This document shows, in pieces, positions 21,480-32,215 of a DNA stretch of 64,000 nt (position 1 is the stretch's first letter; the number at the start of each line of letters is the position of its first letter). The DNA is taken from assembly GCA_040285825.1 (NCBI GenBank), contig JAUPSS010000004.1, forward strand, positions 4,967,658 through 5,031,657. Reading direction: 5' to 3'. This stretch comes from Eukaryota sp. TZLM1-RC. Taxonomy: Eukaryota; Metamonada: BaSk clade. A program made the translations under genes and the position numbers. The notes beneath the pieces are model-generated. The model was given only the letters and a program-made list of their open reading frames with translations. It searched no databases and was not told the origin of the DNA.

Positions 21480-22541
21480 TATTAGTAAAGAAATGAAGTG
21501 TGCCTATTCAGAAGTTTTCATTTGAAATGCATACTTTCTTCAAGCATCATTCAAACTTATTCCAAGAACTTTCATCCTTGGTGAGATCGTCCACAGTCGT
21601 TCTACAATCGTCGAATAATTGGCCACCAATCTCAGTGAGCCCATTTCTCCTCTAGAACAATACGTAGCTTTGGAGCTAGTTTCTTTGTGGTCTCTGGAAC
21701 GCTTCTGGTCTTGTTCCATAGTAGTGATCACTTATTTCAATTTCTAGCTGATTTAGTGATGCGGAAATGTCTCTAGACCAAACTTAATTACATTCCGGAT
21801 AACTGAAATGAGTGTTTTGAACTGTAACTTCACCATCAACTTCTCGATAAATCTTTTGGTGTAGCATTTTGCAGCAGTTCACCTTTGCAGATGTCATATA
21901 TTCATCTCCGAACTTCACATTAGCAAATGAACATTGTAACAACTTGAGAAACGCCTTACGTGGAGTTTTCACTTTTTGAAGTGATGTACCACCACCTCCA
22001 TTGCCAAACCACACCTTTACTTCTCGATCGTCTGCAAATTTTTTCACTTTGTTGATAATTGAGCTGAATCTTTAGTTGATTTCATTAGTCAGGTAAAATG
22101 AAATTATTGTATTCAAAAAAACAGTGTTATAGGGTGCGAGGAGCGTACTCCACACCTCAGTGCGAGCTTCAAATTAAGGTGCACCTAGAGAATACATTAG
22201 ATAATAGTCTACATTACCATTAATTAAATCATTTGCACATTGCATGAAACCTGTGAATCACATAAATCAAATTAAATTAGTCAAATTAAAATTAAGTGTA
22301 AAGCCCCTAGTCAGTTGGGTAGGTTCCGATCTGTCAAGATTTTCGATAGCAACCATTAATTTTTGATTTAATTTGCTTAGTTTTCAGAAATTATTCTAAA
22401 CACATGAAGTACTTTCTATTTATCTCCATTTTGTGACGCATGAATTGGAATTGGTATCTTAATCAATCAAAACTCATTTACATAAAATAATATCAATAAA
22501 CAAAGTACTGTACAAATAAGAGACACAGAAGAAAGGCAATA
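21480..22541. other. Region with short minus-strand frames, not identified
   Basis: Frames at 22047-21784 (FADDREVKVWFGNGGGGTS...) and, beyond stops, scraps such as IGGQLFDDCRTTVDDL suggest an old coding sequence on the minus strand, but no family is recognised and no set of ~30-nt introns joins them convincingly. From 22100 to 22541 nothing is seen except AT-rich DNA. Confidence 0.3.
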
Positions 22542-23385
22542 TTAACTACCACTGTCGCTTTCATTACCGCATCTGGTTAGAAGTGAAAAATAAGGATGTA
22601 GTAGAACTTCAGTAATACTTGGCCGATCGTGTTGGTATGGTACTAATATCCTCTGCAATAGATCTGCTGCTCCAGGTGAAATAGTTTGTGGCAGGAAGAA
22701 CTTGCAGCTGAGAATCTTTAATTTCAGTTTGTTGAGACATTTATCATAAAAGGGAAATGAGCCAGTAAGCATAACATATAAAATGATGCCTGTACTCCAG
22801 ACGTCACATTTAAGGGCATCATATTGAGTTTCTTGAGCTTGTTCCACACGGATGATATCTGGTGCAGTATAGAAAATGGTGCCGCATGGTGTTATCGCTG
22901 ATGAATCCTTTACTAATCGAGAAACTCCAAAATCAGATATTCTTATTGAGTGTTGCACCAACAAAATGTTTTCCGGTTTGAGATCTGAAATTAGGGTATG
23001 ATAATGCAAACCGCGGTGAGCTATGTTATGTGAATGGAGGGCCGCTATTCCTAGACAGATTTGATGCATGTAATGGCCAGCTAACTGTTCGCTTAATCCT
23101 TGAGACTTTAAAATGATTTCAGATAAGTCCTGCTCACAGTATTCTAGTACAATGTACAACTTTTGTGAAGAGAACATTGCTTTATACATTGTACAGATAT
23201 TCCGATGTTCATTGCTGCAACTACTGAGAATGGATACTTCTCCCCTCAAACATTCAAATGTGTTGGGTGGTTGAAGTGGTAAACACTTGATAGTTACTAT
23301 CAACATTCACAGCTTTCTTAACCTTGCCACATGTACCGGTGTTGATTGTGCACATCACCCGGTAGTTCCGAATATGTTTGGACAT
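22542..23385 (-). pseudogene. Ser/Thr protein kinase (CAMK-like), probably frameshifted
   Basis: ATG 23385 opens MSKHIRNYRVMCTINTGTCGKV, a glycine loop whose first Gly is replaced by Asn. The next kinase block, with the ATP-binding Lys in VTIKC, lies in the following frame. The remainder is complete: E in LRGEVSIL, catalytic loop HRDLKPEN once a 27-nt in-frame intron (22985-23011) is removed, DFG in ISDFGVSRL, TAPDI in place of APE, and VWSTGIILYVMLTGSFPF. The frame break falls where one 11-bp unit ACTATCAAGTG is present; two tandem units would restore the frame and the normal loop-to-Lys spacing. It is either a pseudogene or an assembly error. Substrate unknown. Confidence 0.7.
22985..23011 (-). 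other. 27-nt in-frame intron inside the kinase catalytic loop
   Basis: The intron begins GTTTGC and ends CCCTAATTTCAG. Without splicing the frame stays open and inserts nine residues between HR and DLKPEN; splicing restores the invariant HRDLKPEN. Its length is a multiple of three, so naive ORF calling misses it. Confidence 0.85.
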
Positions 23386-24640
23386 TGTGAATGATAAGAG
23401 GTTGATTCATTGGACAACAGTTTTTTACTCCGTTGAGTAAACGTGGCACAAATTTTTCACCCATCAAAACCTTTCCCTGAACTACTGAAAATACTATTTG
23501 GAACTGTTGATATTGCTGCAAAATAAACTGGACTTTAACGTTTATTAAATCTAACAACAGAAAATGAACTAAGGCAAAAAAAATGATAATGTTCAAGACA
23601 AGCATTTTGAGACAACCAAGCCAGAATAAACAACGTTGGATATTGAGGAGAATTTTTGTCTCTGAACGAAGTGGGGGAAGTAAGCTTACAAAGGTAGAAG
23701 TATGGTATATGGATTTTACAACTTATTTATTTATTTTGTTTAAATAAAAAATGTTTTTCATAAATCTTTTGAAAATACAAATAATTAAAAAAAACACTGA
23801 GACTACCAACAAATTGTGATAAAAAACGAAATTTGTAGCCACAAGATACAAAAAATAAATTAGCAAAATGCTAATCAATAGAGTGAATTGCTGAAAGAGT
23901 CCTCCCTCTTCATGTACATGATCACAAAAAATCAAATAATATTTCAGCTGGATTTTTTAATCAACCATGGAAAACAAGACAATTCATCCAAATAATCATT
24001 CTTGTTGAGTTCAACACATTTAATTAAAGCTTGCTTATACATTTTTGTTGTAAATAAGAGGAAAAGGCTTAATCTGACAGATTTTCTTGATCAGGTTTAA
24101 TTGATTGAATGAATTTCCGAGAAGGAATGCTTTTAGTGATATTGGAAAGCGCTGTATGATGAATTATCAATTCCTTCAACTGAATTCCACCAGATTACTT
24201 CCGATCTGACAATCGATCAGGGTAGATGTATTTTAGCTTTTGAATACACTTCTGAATTACGACGAACAACAACACCAACTGCTTTACTGAAGTGAGATAG
24301 TTTAAATCAGTGACCTAAATGTCATTATTATGAAGTACGAACTGCACCTAGTGAAGTAGGTAATTGTACATTAAACAATGGAATGCAAATGGAAAATTTG
24401 TGTCACGTCATCAGAAAGTTGAATGGAGAATCAAGGTCTAGACAATTGAGCTTTGCTATATGTGGAGAGTATATAATTTCTACATGTTCTGAATTACCAT
24501 CAATCTTAACAACCGCAACATTTGAGAATAGTGACAGCACCTGTGAATCACAATCAACCCCATCATAGTAAGTTACGACTAAAGTTTTATGATTCTAGTA
24601 TTGACCACTTTGGGACCATTTTTATAAATAGATAATCGTA
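23386..24640. other. Intergenic stretch upstream of the kinase
   Basis: The region immediately upstream of the kinase is not clearly coding. A short plus-strand frame at 24383-24568 begins with ATG but has no recognisable content. Otherwise AT-rich DNA without identifiable elements. Confidence 0.35.
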
Positions 24641-24768
24641 ATTGTAAATCACAAATATGTTCATTCAAAGATAAATTGTATTTATTGAATTTGTACACTT
24701 AATTTTAGAAATAGATTTATTGAATTTGCACACTTAATTAAATTAACTCATAACTAATGGGACGACTA

Positions 24769-25740
24769 TCATTGAACCAAGATTTCCTCTACAAAATCTT
24801 GATCTGCTTGCTGTCTAGCTAAAGCTTCTCTTATTCGATGGAAAAACCGCGGTAATCTATTAATAATGGCAAATTGAATCCGTGAACGCCATAAAAAAAT
24901 ATCAAATCTTTTCATTGTTTTTTCTTGCATCATTTTTTGGAAGTCATTCAAAAAAGTTTCTGCTTCAACTGATAATCTTCCATTTATCGAAAATGGGAAA
25001 GCAATAAAAACCAGCTGTGTATTTCTATCGACATTAGCCTCTTCAATATTTTTATCATATTTTCTATGTTTCTCTTTTGCTTCAAAATCCAGAGCAGCCA
25101 CAGGATTAAGTTTTCTTCTGTGAACCAAAGTATCATTTGCAACATTACATGAGACAAAGTCAACAATAGCTTCAGAATTATCAATCCAATAACAGTATAC
25201 ATCACCTCTATCATCAGAACCAAAATTATTCAGAGAAAGTGTTTCCTTCAGTAGGGGCTCTTTGATACACGATATCCTTGCAGTTTGTGCCATATTGAAA
25301 ACAGTGTCTCTAACAGCATCATGTAATGAAGAACGATAAGTTATCATTTTAGAGCAATTCTGAGCATGGAGCAAAGTGAGTTGAGGTGAATTCGAACAAA
25401 TACATTTTTCTTTTGATAATAATTGATTAATGGGGATGTTCAAATATAATCTCATTTTTGTTACAAATGCTTCATTAGTGGCACACAATCCAAATCTTCG
25501 TGGTACAATGGCTACAAAAAGTGAAGAATCTGACGACTTGTTTTCACAAACACCCTTTTCCAATAACAACGAGTGAAGATCTTGATTTAAAACAGCCGAG
25601 CTGCATATATTATTATAAAGATCTTTTTCATAATTCCAGTCAATCGTTTCTGTAATGTTCGAAGAGTGTACTTCAAATTTAAAACATTTTTTTCTGGAAT
25701 ATTGCCATTGAATGATTGGGGAAAACATTGACCCCATTTT
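24769..25740 (-). pseudogene. LINE-A endonuclease and C-terminal domain
   Basis: An open frame from about 25640 down to the stop at 24769 with CCHC, SSLHDAVRDTVF, RGDVYCYWIDNSEAIVDFVSC (Asp residues spaced as in restriction-like LINE nucleases) and the module FDIFLWRSRIQFAIIN. It nicks target DNA for reverse transcription in related elements. A frameshift near 25640 separates it from the RT. Confidence 0.75.
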
Positions 25741-27507
25741 TCTACATCAATTTTTGAAATTTCTTCATTTAATGCAAAAACAGTGGAACTTTGCGTTGTC
25801 TTCAATAAATCTTCCCAATCTGCAATTCTTTCGGAAAACTCAAAGATTGCATTTCTGCATCCACCAACAAAAGCACACGAGGTACGAATGGAAGCCTTCG
25901 TCCACCCTAAACCGCCATAATGTGGACTAAGGTAAGCATGATCTGGAATTTGAAACATTTTACATCCCAGTAATTGAGACAGAACTTTTACACGTGACTC
26001 ATTAAACTTCTGAGCCAAAGGTCTAGTGATGAGAGGATTTGTAGATCGAAATATATGATTAAAATTGGAACTAAAACACAGTCTTATAATGGTAAATTTG
26101 ATGTGTTTTTTTATATCTAAATTCATCATTCGGTCAATTTTGTCAGAAATTGAGTTCAACTTTTCAAACAATTTTTTGGTAATTTCATCATCATTTCCTA
26201 AAAACGAACTCAAATGAGGAATAGCATCAATTGAATATAATTTGGCTTGAATTTCAATACCATCAACTATTGTGGAAATTGGAGAATTCGATAACAAAAC
26301 ACATTTAAGTAAATTAAGTCGGAGACCAATTTTGGTAAATAATTCTTTAAAACATACAGTTGCTTGTTTCACAATATTTAAATCACCAATAAGCACAACA
26401 TCATCCATATATATAATCATTTTCAGTGAAGGAAACATCTCTTGAATTTGCAGTAAAATAGGATGAATGGGTTAAACAAAACAAAAGAGGTCCCAACGGA
26501 TCTCCTTGCTTTACACCACTTGATGAACTCAAAATGTTATTACCAAAATGTAAATTAGAATATGTGCAATATGTTGATTGAAAATACGGTATTAATTCCG
26601 GCATATATTGCAATAGAGCACCATGGATACTGCGACGACTTAGTGAAGTGAAAGCATTACTAAAATCCAATGACATACAAACATTGGATTCATTTTGGCG
26701 AAATAAAACATCAGTAGCAAATATCGCTGAAGAGACTCCATCTGTGGTATTAATACCATATTGAAAGGGTAATAAAACTTTTTTTGCTTTCTCATTGAAC
26801 CTGCTTAAGCAACATGCAGAAAAAATATTATGTAAGCTCTCAGAGACTGCAATAGGACGAACATCCATTTTTGAATTTTTGACAAGTGCAGTCAAACGAG
26901 AACTTCTTAATTCTTCTGGGTATTTGCGTTGACCGGATAATATTTGGTTGAAAAATTTGGTCAATAAACCAAGGCAATCTTCTGAAGAAATAATCGCGGC
27001 TTTTACATGATCAATAGTATTACCAGAAAGTCCGGCAGACTTATCACGAGGTCTCTTTTTGATAACCGAAAAAACTTCTGATGGCATCAATGGATAATTT
27101 TCCCAGTATGTGCCGTAAAAATTTTGATCCATTATAGGGTCTTCATAAGGATGAAGTATTTTCAGTTTATCTATTGTATTTTCATTGTTCGCTGCTTTAA
27201 CTCCGGGACTTAAAGCTGACAAAGCCTTGGACCATTTGTTGTCAAAGCATTTGTCTTCAAAAATTTTACTTAATTTCTCGGATGATTGATTTCTCGGTGC
27301 TATATGAGTTAAATCTTCGGAATTATTTACGAAATTTTGTTCAAAAGGAGGACAAAAAGAACCAAAAAATTCCCAAAAAATATTGATAACATACTTTCCT
27401 TTACATAATTGATCCAAAAATCTTTGAAAAACAAAAGCAAATTCATTGCATTTGGTCGGATGGATTTCTTGAGGTATTCTTATGGGAGGATGGTAGTTAT
27501 CAACTAT
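25640..27507 (-). pseudogene. LINE-A reverse transcriptase
   Basis: The frames 27507-26401 and 26438-25587 together give a complete RT: fingers/palm (RDKSAGLSG, CMSLDFSNAF with the first Asp), GVKQGDPLG, YMDD, and thumb (IKKHIKFTIIRLCFSSNFNHIFRSTNPL). A shift between them near 26450 falls just before YMDD. The upstream frame joins smoothly across the LTR-element insertion. Confidence 0.8.
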
Positions 27508-27648
27508 TGATGCCGTTAGGCAGAAATACCAAAGAAGTAAAGAGAGAAAAGAGGTTTATTAATAGAAATACTTGTTTTTGAACAAGTGCCACGTCATCAT
27601 GTAAATTCCTCATCTGTCTAGCAAGATAGTTAATCAGTAACAACAACA
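27508..27648 (-). repeat. LTR (3') of the small element
   Basis: A 141-bp direct repeat identical to 28465-28605, starting TGATGCCGTTAGGCAG and ending AACAACAACA. It carries AATAAA on the minus strand (from TTTATT), a possible polyadenylation signal. Confidence 0.9.
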
Positions 27649-27688
27649 CTACTTCTTCCCATTTTCTTTCAACAGTTTCGTGAACCAT

Positions 27689-28441
27689 TTAGCATAATGA
27701 AGAAAGGGGATTTGTGAGATACTGAGGCACGTGGCGTAAATGATTGACTTCGTGCTTAACTTTTGAGGGGCAATCACGAGCTAGATGACCTTTCTGGTGA
27801 CATTTGAAACATGTCCCTTCAGTCAAATTGCGAGACCTATGGGATGAACGAGACTTCATACCAGCTTGACGCACAGAGTCGGTATTTTCAGAAACAGTCT
27901 TTGAAGACCTGTTCCAAGAAGCTACTCGCGTGCAATCAAGTAGTTCATCCTCTGCGGTATTTACCAATGTAGGAAAATCGGGGAATACCTCATCCCGAAT
28001 TCGAGAAATCAGAGATTTCTGCAGTCCTAATGGAAGAATACCCTTGGCGAATCTGATCATGAAGGCTGAGTCAGGCAGTTTCAGTCCGGAAGCCCTGCTT
28101 TTCGCCTGAAGAAAACGTCTCAGGTAGCAGGACATACGTTCACGGACGTCGCCCTTACGGACATCAACCTTCAACTCAGACATCACCAAGTTGAATTCCT
28201 CGTACGAGGAAAACGAGGTGGAGGATCTTAAATGATCCAGAAACACCTCATCGGATGAATCGACCCCAGGTCTTGTGAGAACCAATGATTCTAACAAGAA
28301 GGGGTCAACGAGGAGCCTTGCTGGAACAAGGTCCTTTTTCGGTGTAACAGAAGAGTACACCTTCCACTGTTGTAGGAACAACAGAACATCATCCACTTCC
28401 ATAGAAGCAAGGGACGGATGTAGTACGTGTGTAGATTTCAT
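27689..28441 (-). CDS. Gag-like protein with CCHC zinc knuckle (250 aa)
   Basis: I start at ATG 28441, the first Met after the 5' LTR; the open frame itself reads on through the LTR into LINE-A. The N-terminal ~150 residues are helical and capsid-like (LLFLQQWKVYSSVTP..., VRKGDVRERMSCYLRRFLQAKSRASGL). The C-terminus has a CCHC knuckle C-F-K-C-H-Q-K-G-H-L-A-R-D-C preceded by a basic Ser/Arg stretch. It probably forms the particle that packages the element's RNA. The frame is intact, in line with recent insertion. Confidence 0.8.
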   Translation of the reverse strand: MKSTHVLHPSLASMEVDDVLLFLQQWKVYSSVTPKKDLVPARLLVDPFLLESLVLTRPGVDSSDEVFLDHLRSSTSFSSYEEFNLVMSELKVDVRKGDVRERMSCYLRRFLQAKSRASGLKLPDSAFMIRFAKGILPLGLQKSLISRIRDEVFPDFPTLVNTAEDELLDCTRVASWNRSSKTVSENTDSVRQAGMKSRSSHRSRNLTEGTCFKCHQKGHLARDCPSKVKHEVNHLRHVPQYLTNPLSSLC

Positions 28442-28464
28442 CTGCAATGAGGGCCAATAATTAT

Positions 28465-28605
28465 TGATGCCGTTAGGCAGAAATACCAAAGAAGTAAAGA
28501 GAGAAAAGAGGTTTATTAATAGAAATACTTGTTTTTGAACAAGTGCCACGTCATCATGTAAATTCCTCATCTGTCTAGCAAGATAGTTAATCAGTAACAA
28601 CAACA
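28465..28605 (-). repeat. LTR (5') of the small element
   Basis: Identical to 27508-27648. It is the promoter-bearing LTR on the minus strand. The downstream flank CTAT is the target duplication. Confidence 0.9.
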
Positions 28606-28930
28606 CTATGCGGCATTTCAAGCATCGATCAGAAGTTTTTCCTTTTGCATTTTTTCTAAAAGAAATACCACAATTGTTGCAAGTTTTGTGCTTCAATCGA
28701 TTGCTAACTGGTTTTGCAACAACTTGTGGAGCATCATTTATGGATTCTACCTTAGACTCTTTTCTTCTAATAAATTTTCTTTTACATTTTGTTTCAGAAT
28801 TTGTCACATCATTTCTTCCAACATTGGGGCATGTTCGAGCATTATGTCCTTGTTGTCGACACTTTGAGCATCTGTAGGAGCGTGGCTTTGTTTTTTAACA
28901 AACTTTGTTTTCATCGTGATTTTCTAAAAA

Positions 28931-30456
28931 CTCTTGATCAGAATTTTTTTGTCCAAAAATGAAGAGAGAAGAGGTTGAGGAGGAGAGGTGGAAAGGACGT
29001 CTTGAGCATCTTGTTGTCTATCGTTCTTTCTTTTGACTCCATTAGAATCAGAAACTGATTCAGGCATCAACAAGAAAGAATAGACGCAATGATCGCGGTT
29101 CAGCCAGGTTGTAAGTTAAACGGTTTTATGTAGAGGAAGGAAAATGAAAATTATATTATTCAAAGATTCAAATACATTAATCATTTTCTTAGCTAAACTA
29201 GTCACTTTTGCTAATTGAACATTTAGTGTAGGATGTGGCTTTTGTATAAGGATAGTTACCAAATAAGTTCTTCAAATTTTGTCAATTATCAGAGTATATT
29301 TATTTGATTAGACCACTAAACATTCTATCCAAAGGTTGTTTGGGGTTATTAAAACTACCACGATATTCAGCCCCAAATGATACATTGATAGTTTGTAGTT
29401 GATCAATCAAATGAAATTGAACCAAGAATTATGTGAAAAATCTGGTTTAATTGATCAAATAACCACCAATTCAAGAAATAGAAAGGGAAAATCTATCAAA
29501 TAACCAAAAAAGTTCTTAAGGTTTCATCTTCATTTGGTTATTCGTTCCATCAAATTCAGCCTAAAGTAGGGTTCGGTTATAGGCTTATTCAAATCACCAT
29601 AATGAGATTACTGAAACAATACTGAAATTTTATTGAACTCTAACACCTTATGAAACTAAATACTAACTAATGGGACTAAATTCAATGAACCAAGAGTTCC
29701 TCTGCAAAATCCTGATTTGCTGGTTTTCTTGCCATTGCTCCTCTTCATCGATGGAATAACCAAGGTAATGTATGAGTTTTAGCAAAGTGAATTCGTGAGC
29801 GCCACAAAAAGACATCAAATAAAAAACAGAAAGAAATAGGAAAAAATTGAAATAGTTTTTACTACAAAATGGCTTATAATGAGATTGGCTTTTACTAAAA
29901 ATCTTACTTTAATGTTTATGTTGTTTTGTTCAATACTTAAGGTCAGAGAGTTCAAGACAGTGTAACATTTTGCTCCTTAAATCCCAGATTGGGGTTTTTG
30001 TTGAAGGTTCATACCCATTGAAGTATTTGTACTTATGTAGGGCAGCAGTGAGCCGAATTTCATTCTTTTCAATGTGGTCGAACTTAAGATCCAAGACTTT
30101 AATTGTAGAATTGGCTCTGGGAATCTTTTGCAGAAAGCCCCGGCTCCATCATTACCACTTTTACTGTCAATAGATTGAATTCAATCAACTGAAAAAGTGG
30201 GGGTTTACAAATAGCAATCTAATGTTTCGAAATTTTTGCATTTAAGACCATAAATTATTGTCTAATCATACATCGTATTTGACAAATTACTGAATCAGTA
30301 GGCTGCAGTCAATAAATAATAATAAGTCAATAATAAATTATCAATGCATGCAAGTTAACTTAGAATGGTAAATCATTGGAAATTATATTTCAAATATATT
30401 GAATATTTATTAAACCAAAAAAAGAACTATGTGGATAAAGACTAAGACTGTAAAAA
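28931..30456. other. Intergenic stretch with a LINE-A tail relic and an LRR-like scrap
   Basis: At 29640-29830 (minus) a degenerate LINE-A 3' end is recognisable (CTAATGGGACTAAATTCA, then codons for the C-terminal tail). At about 29935-30130 (minus) an open stretch reads STIKVLDLKFDHIEKNEIRL, resembling one leucine-rich repeat, with no surrounding gene. Otherwise AT-rich; 28931-29110 may be LINE-A 5' UTR. Confidence 0.4.
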
Positions 30457-32082
30457 CTACGAAGAAAAATCTATTGAATTATCAATTAGATATTGCTTAA
30501 ATTTTGGCAAAAGTTCGTCAAGATTCCTTTTGACCAAGAGATCATGTAAATATTGACAAAAAACACAAACCTCACGTGAATCAAGACCATCAAAGTCAAC
30601 AAAAGCCAAGACCTTTTTGACCACCAGCTCTAAACAAGCGTCATCTGTTCTATTTATGAGCCTTCTCAACGAACGTCGTAAACTAATATCAGACAGAATC
30701 TTGTAAACATCAATAAACTCATCAAAAGATTGCCAGAATTGACTTGATTGGTCAAAATTTGACACAAACTCAATCAAGACATATTGACCATTGCTGTCGA
30801 CGAGCACTTCTGCAAGATTCTCTGTGATGTAGGTCATCAAAGGGTCTTTAATAGCGTTGAACAATTCATTTCGTCTCACGTCAGCATCTTTTTTGGAGGA
30901 AGACTCCCCATCAATGTCGACTGCTGAGACCATTTTCTTTAAATCAGCATTAATTTGTTTTGAGCCAAATCCATTGATAATAAAACAAATGATTAAATGT
31001 CCAAACTTATCACTAATCAAATCACTCACAGAATCCACAACTTCGGAAATAATCACTTTTGATAACGCTGACGTGTCATCAGTTGATGCCAGCAAAGCGA
31101 GAATCACCAAATAGCCATATTGATTCGAACAGAGCTCAACAACATGGTTCTTAATTGCTTTCAAATATCCTCTTCTATCCTTGGCTGTACCACAAATAAT
31201 GGCCAAAACTAGGATTTTTGATCCTATTTTTGAGCTGATTAGGTAATCTAAATGCTCCACAAGTAATCCAGAAACAGAGTTTCGAACTGTTTTGTAATCA
31301 GTTTCCTTTAAAACTTCATAAAAGGCAACTTGAATGAATGACAGTCCAATCAAACCCTTTGATGATAAAGAATTGATTGTTTCAATCAATGACGTAACTA
31401 GTGATTGTTTCTGAACTGGTCGAAGGGCAAGTACATCAGAAACAGAAGAATCAAGAGATATCTGTTCTAATTGACATATAGAAGTCAGAGTTTTTCCAAA
31501 GACGTTCAAAATTAGACTATTTTTGACGGATGAGCTGGCATGTGATGACGTGTACAAATCTTCCAAAACACGGGCTCCGTCAACGTGCCTTGCTAAGGTA
31601 GAAGCTAAGGAAATGAGTTGTTCAATCAAAGTAGAAATGAGGGTTGCTGAACAGTGAGTAAGTAAACGTGTGATGACGCGACGTGTGTAGGGAGAGCAGG
31701 CAATGTTCTGGATATCAGCAGAGATTTCCTTAATGATCGTGGAATGTATATCGTCATTTCCAAAACGAATAACAGACTGCACAAGTCTTGATCCACGTTT
31801 GTTACGAATGACGCCAAGATATTTAGATTCCAGTGAGCTATGAAGTTCTAAAACAAGTTCGGTTCTTCTGTCTGATGTGGTTTCTTTTTTGGTAAGTTCT
31901 ACAAATTTAGAGTTCAAGTCAATGATAAGATCTCCATGTTCTTTCTCTCGAAGATGACGACGACGGAGCTCAAGTTTTGAAACACGTTCTGCACTTTCAG
32001 CTTCATGTTCTGTTTCATGACGAGTCTGTTTAGTGGCTGGTGCCCCAGAAGTAGTAGAAGTACGCTTTGAATTGGTCACCAT
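30457..32082 (-). CDS. PUM3: Pumilio-domain ribosome-biogenesis protein (PUM3/Puf6 type)
   Basis: A 541-codon intronless frame. After a basic, charged N-terminus come repeated Puf-like helices: KYLGVIRNKRGSRLVQSVIRFG, DIQNIACSPYTRRVITRLLTHC, ARHVDGARVLEDLY, LISSKIGSKILVLAIICG and ELCSNQYGYLVILALL, then SDLISDKFGHLIICFIINGFG. The arrangement with a divergent C-terminal CPL-like part (LAEVLVDSNGQYVLIEFV...) fits PUM3/Puf6, a nucleolar protein of 60S assembly, not classical mRNA-binding Pumilio. Length is slightly below the usual 600-650. ATG 32082 has TTTCACCTC about 10 nt upstream. Confidence 0.85.
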   Translation of the reverse strand: MVTNSKRTSTTSGAPATKQTRHETEHEAESAERVSKLELRRRHLREKEHGDLIIDLNSKFVELTKKETTSDRRTELVLELHSSLESKYLGVIRNKRGSRLVQSVIRFGNDDIHSTIIKEISADIQNIACSPYTRRVITRLLTHCSATLISTLIEQLISLASTLARHVDGARVLEDLYTSSHASSSVKNSLILNVFGKTLTSICQLEQISLDSSVSDVLALRPVQKQSLVTSLIETINSLSSKGLIGLSFIQVAFYEVLKETDYKTVRNSVSGLLVEHLDYLISSKIGSKILVLAIICGTAKDRRGYLKAIKNHVVELCSNQYGYLVILALLASTDDTSALSKVIISEVVDSVSDLISDKFGHLIICFIINGFGSKQINADLKKMVSAVDIDGESSSKKDADVRRNELFNAIKDPLMTYITENLAEVLVDSNGQYVLIEFVSNFDQSSQFWQSFDEFIDVYKILSDISLRRSLRRLINRTDDACLELVVKKVLAFVDFDGLDSREVCVFCQYLHDLLVKRNLDELLPKFKQYLIDNSIDFSS

Positions 32083-32215
32083 TGAATTTAAGAGGTGAAA
32101 ATATACTGTGATTTGTATAGTCTGTGTAATTCACCTGTGGTCAATAATAGGTGAATTTTAATTCTCACCTCACAAATTTCTCACATCTTCTTTTTACTGT
32201 CCTTTATTCACTTCT

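Larger units (their letters stand above)
27508..28605 (-). mobile_element. Small gag-only LTR retrotransposon inserted in LINE-A
   Basis: Two 141-bp LTRs (27508-27648 and 28465-28605), TGATGCCGTTAGG...CAACAACA, appear identical base for base. The element is flanked by the 4-bp duplication CTAT (27504-27507 and 28606-28609). Between them lie a minus-strand gag-like ORF, a polypurine tract (GGGAAGAAGTAG) next to the 3' LTR, and ATTATTGGCC next to the 5' LTR. There is no protease, RT or integrase. Deleting it plus one CTAT restores the LINE-A frame, confirming the insertion. Identical LTRs mean it is young and must borrow enzymes from another element, plausibly a G1/G2-type gypsy with the same LTR ends. 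Confidence 0.9.
24640..28930 (-). mobile_element. LINE-A copy 1: nearly full non-LTR retrotransposon, interrupted by an LTR element
   Basis: Minus-strand order: CCHC knuckle (CSKCRQQGHNARTC, about 28870), a C-x2-C pair (CNNCGISF...CLKC), [LTR element 27508-28605], RT with KKRPRDKSAGLSGNTID and PIAVSESLHNI, VCMSLDFSNAF, GVKQGDPLGPLLF, catalytic YMDD (MIIYMDDVVLIG, about 26410), thumb, a second CCHC (CICSNS...H...C), endonuclease motif RGDVYCYWIDN...IVDF, C-terminal module, and 3' UTR. Frameshifts near 26450 and 25640 inactivate it. The 3' terminal sequence is partly duplicated (24670-24735). RT followed by CCHC and a restriction-like nuclease places it with the R2/NeSL/CRE type LINEs. Confidence 0.85.

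Noticed and set aside
28465-28807. Long gag ORF starting upstream of the LTR
   Set aside because: The frame simply reads through the LTR into LINE-A; the element's own first ATG is at 28441.
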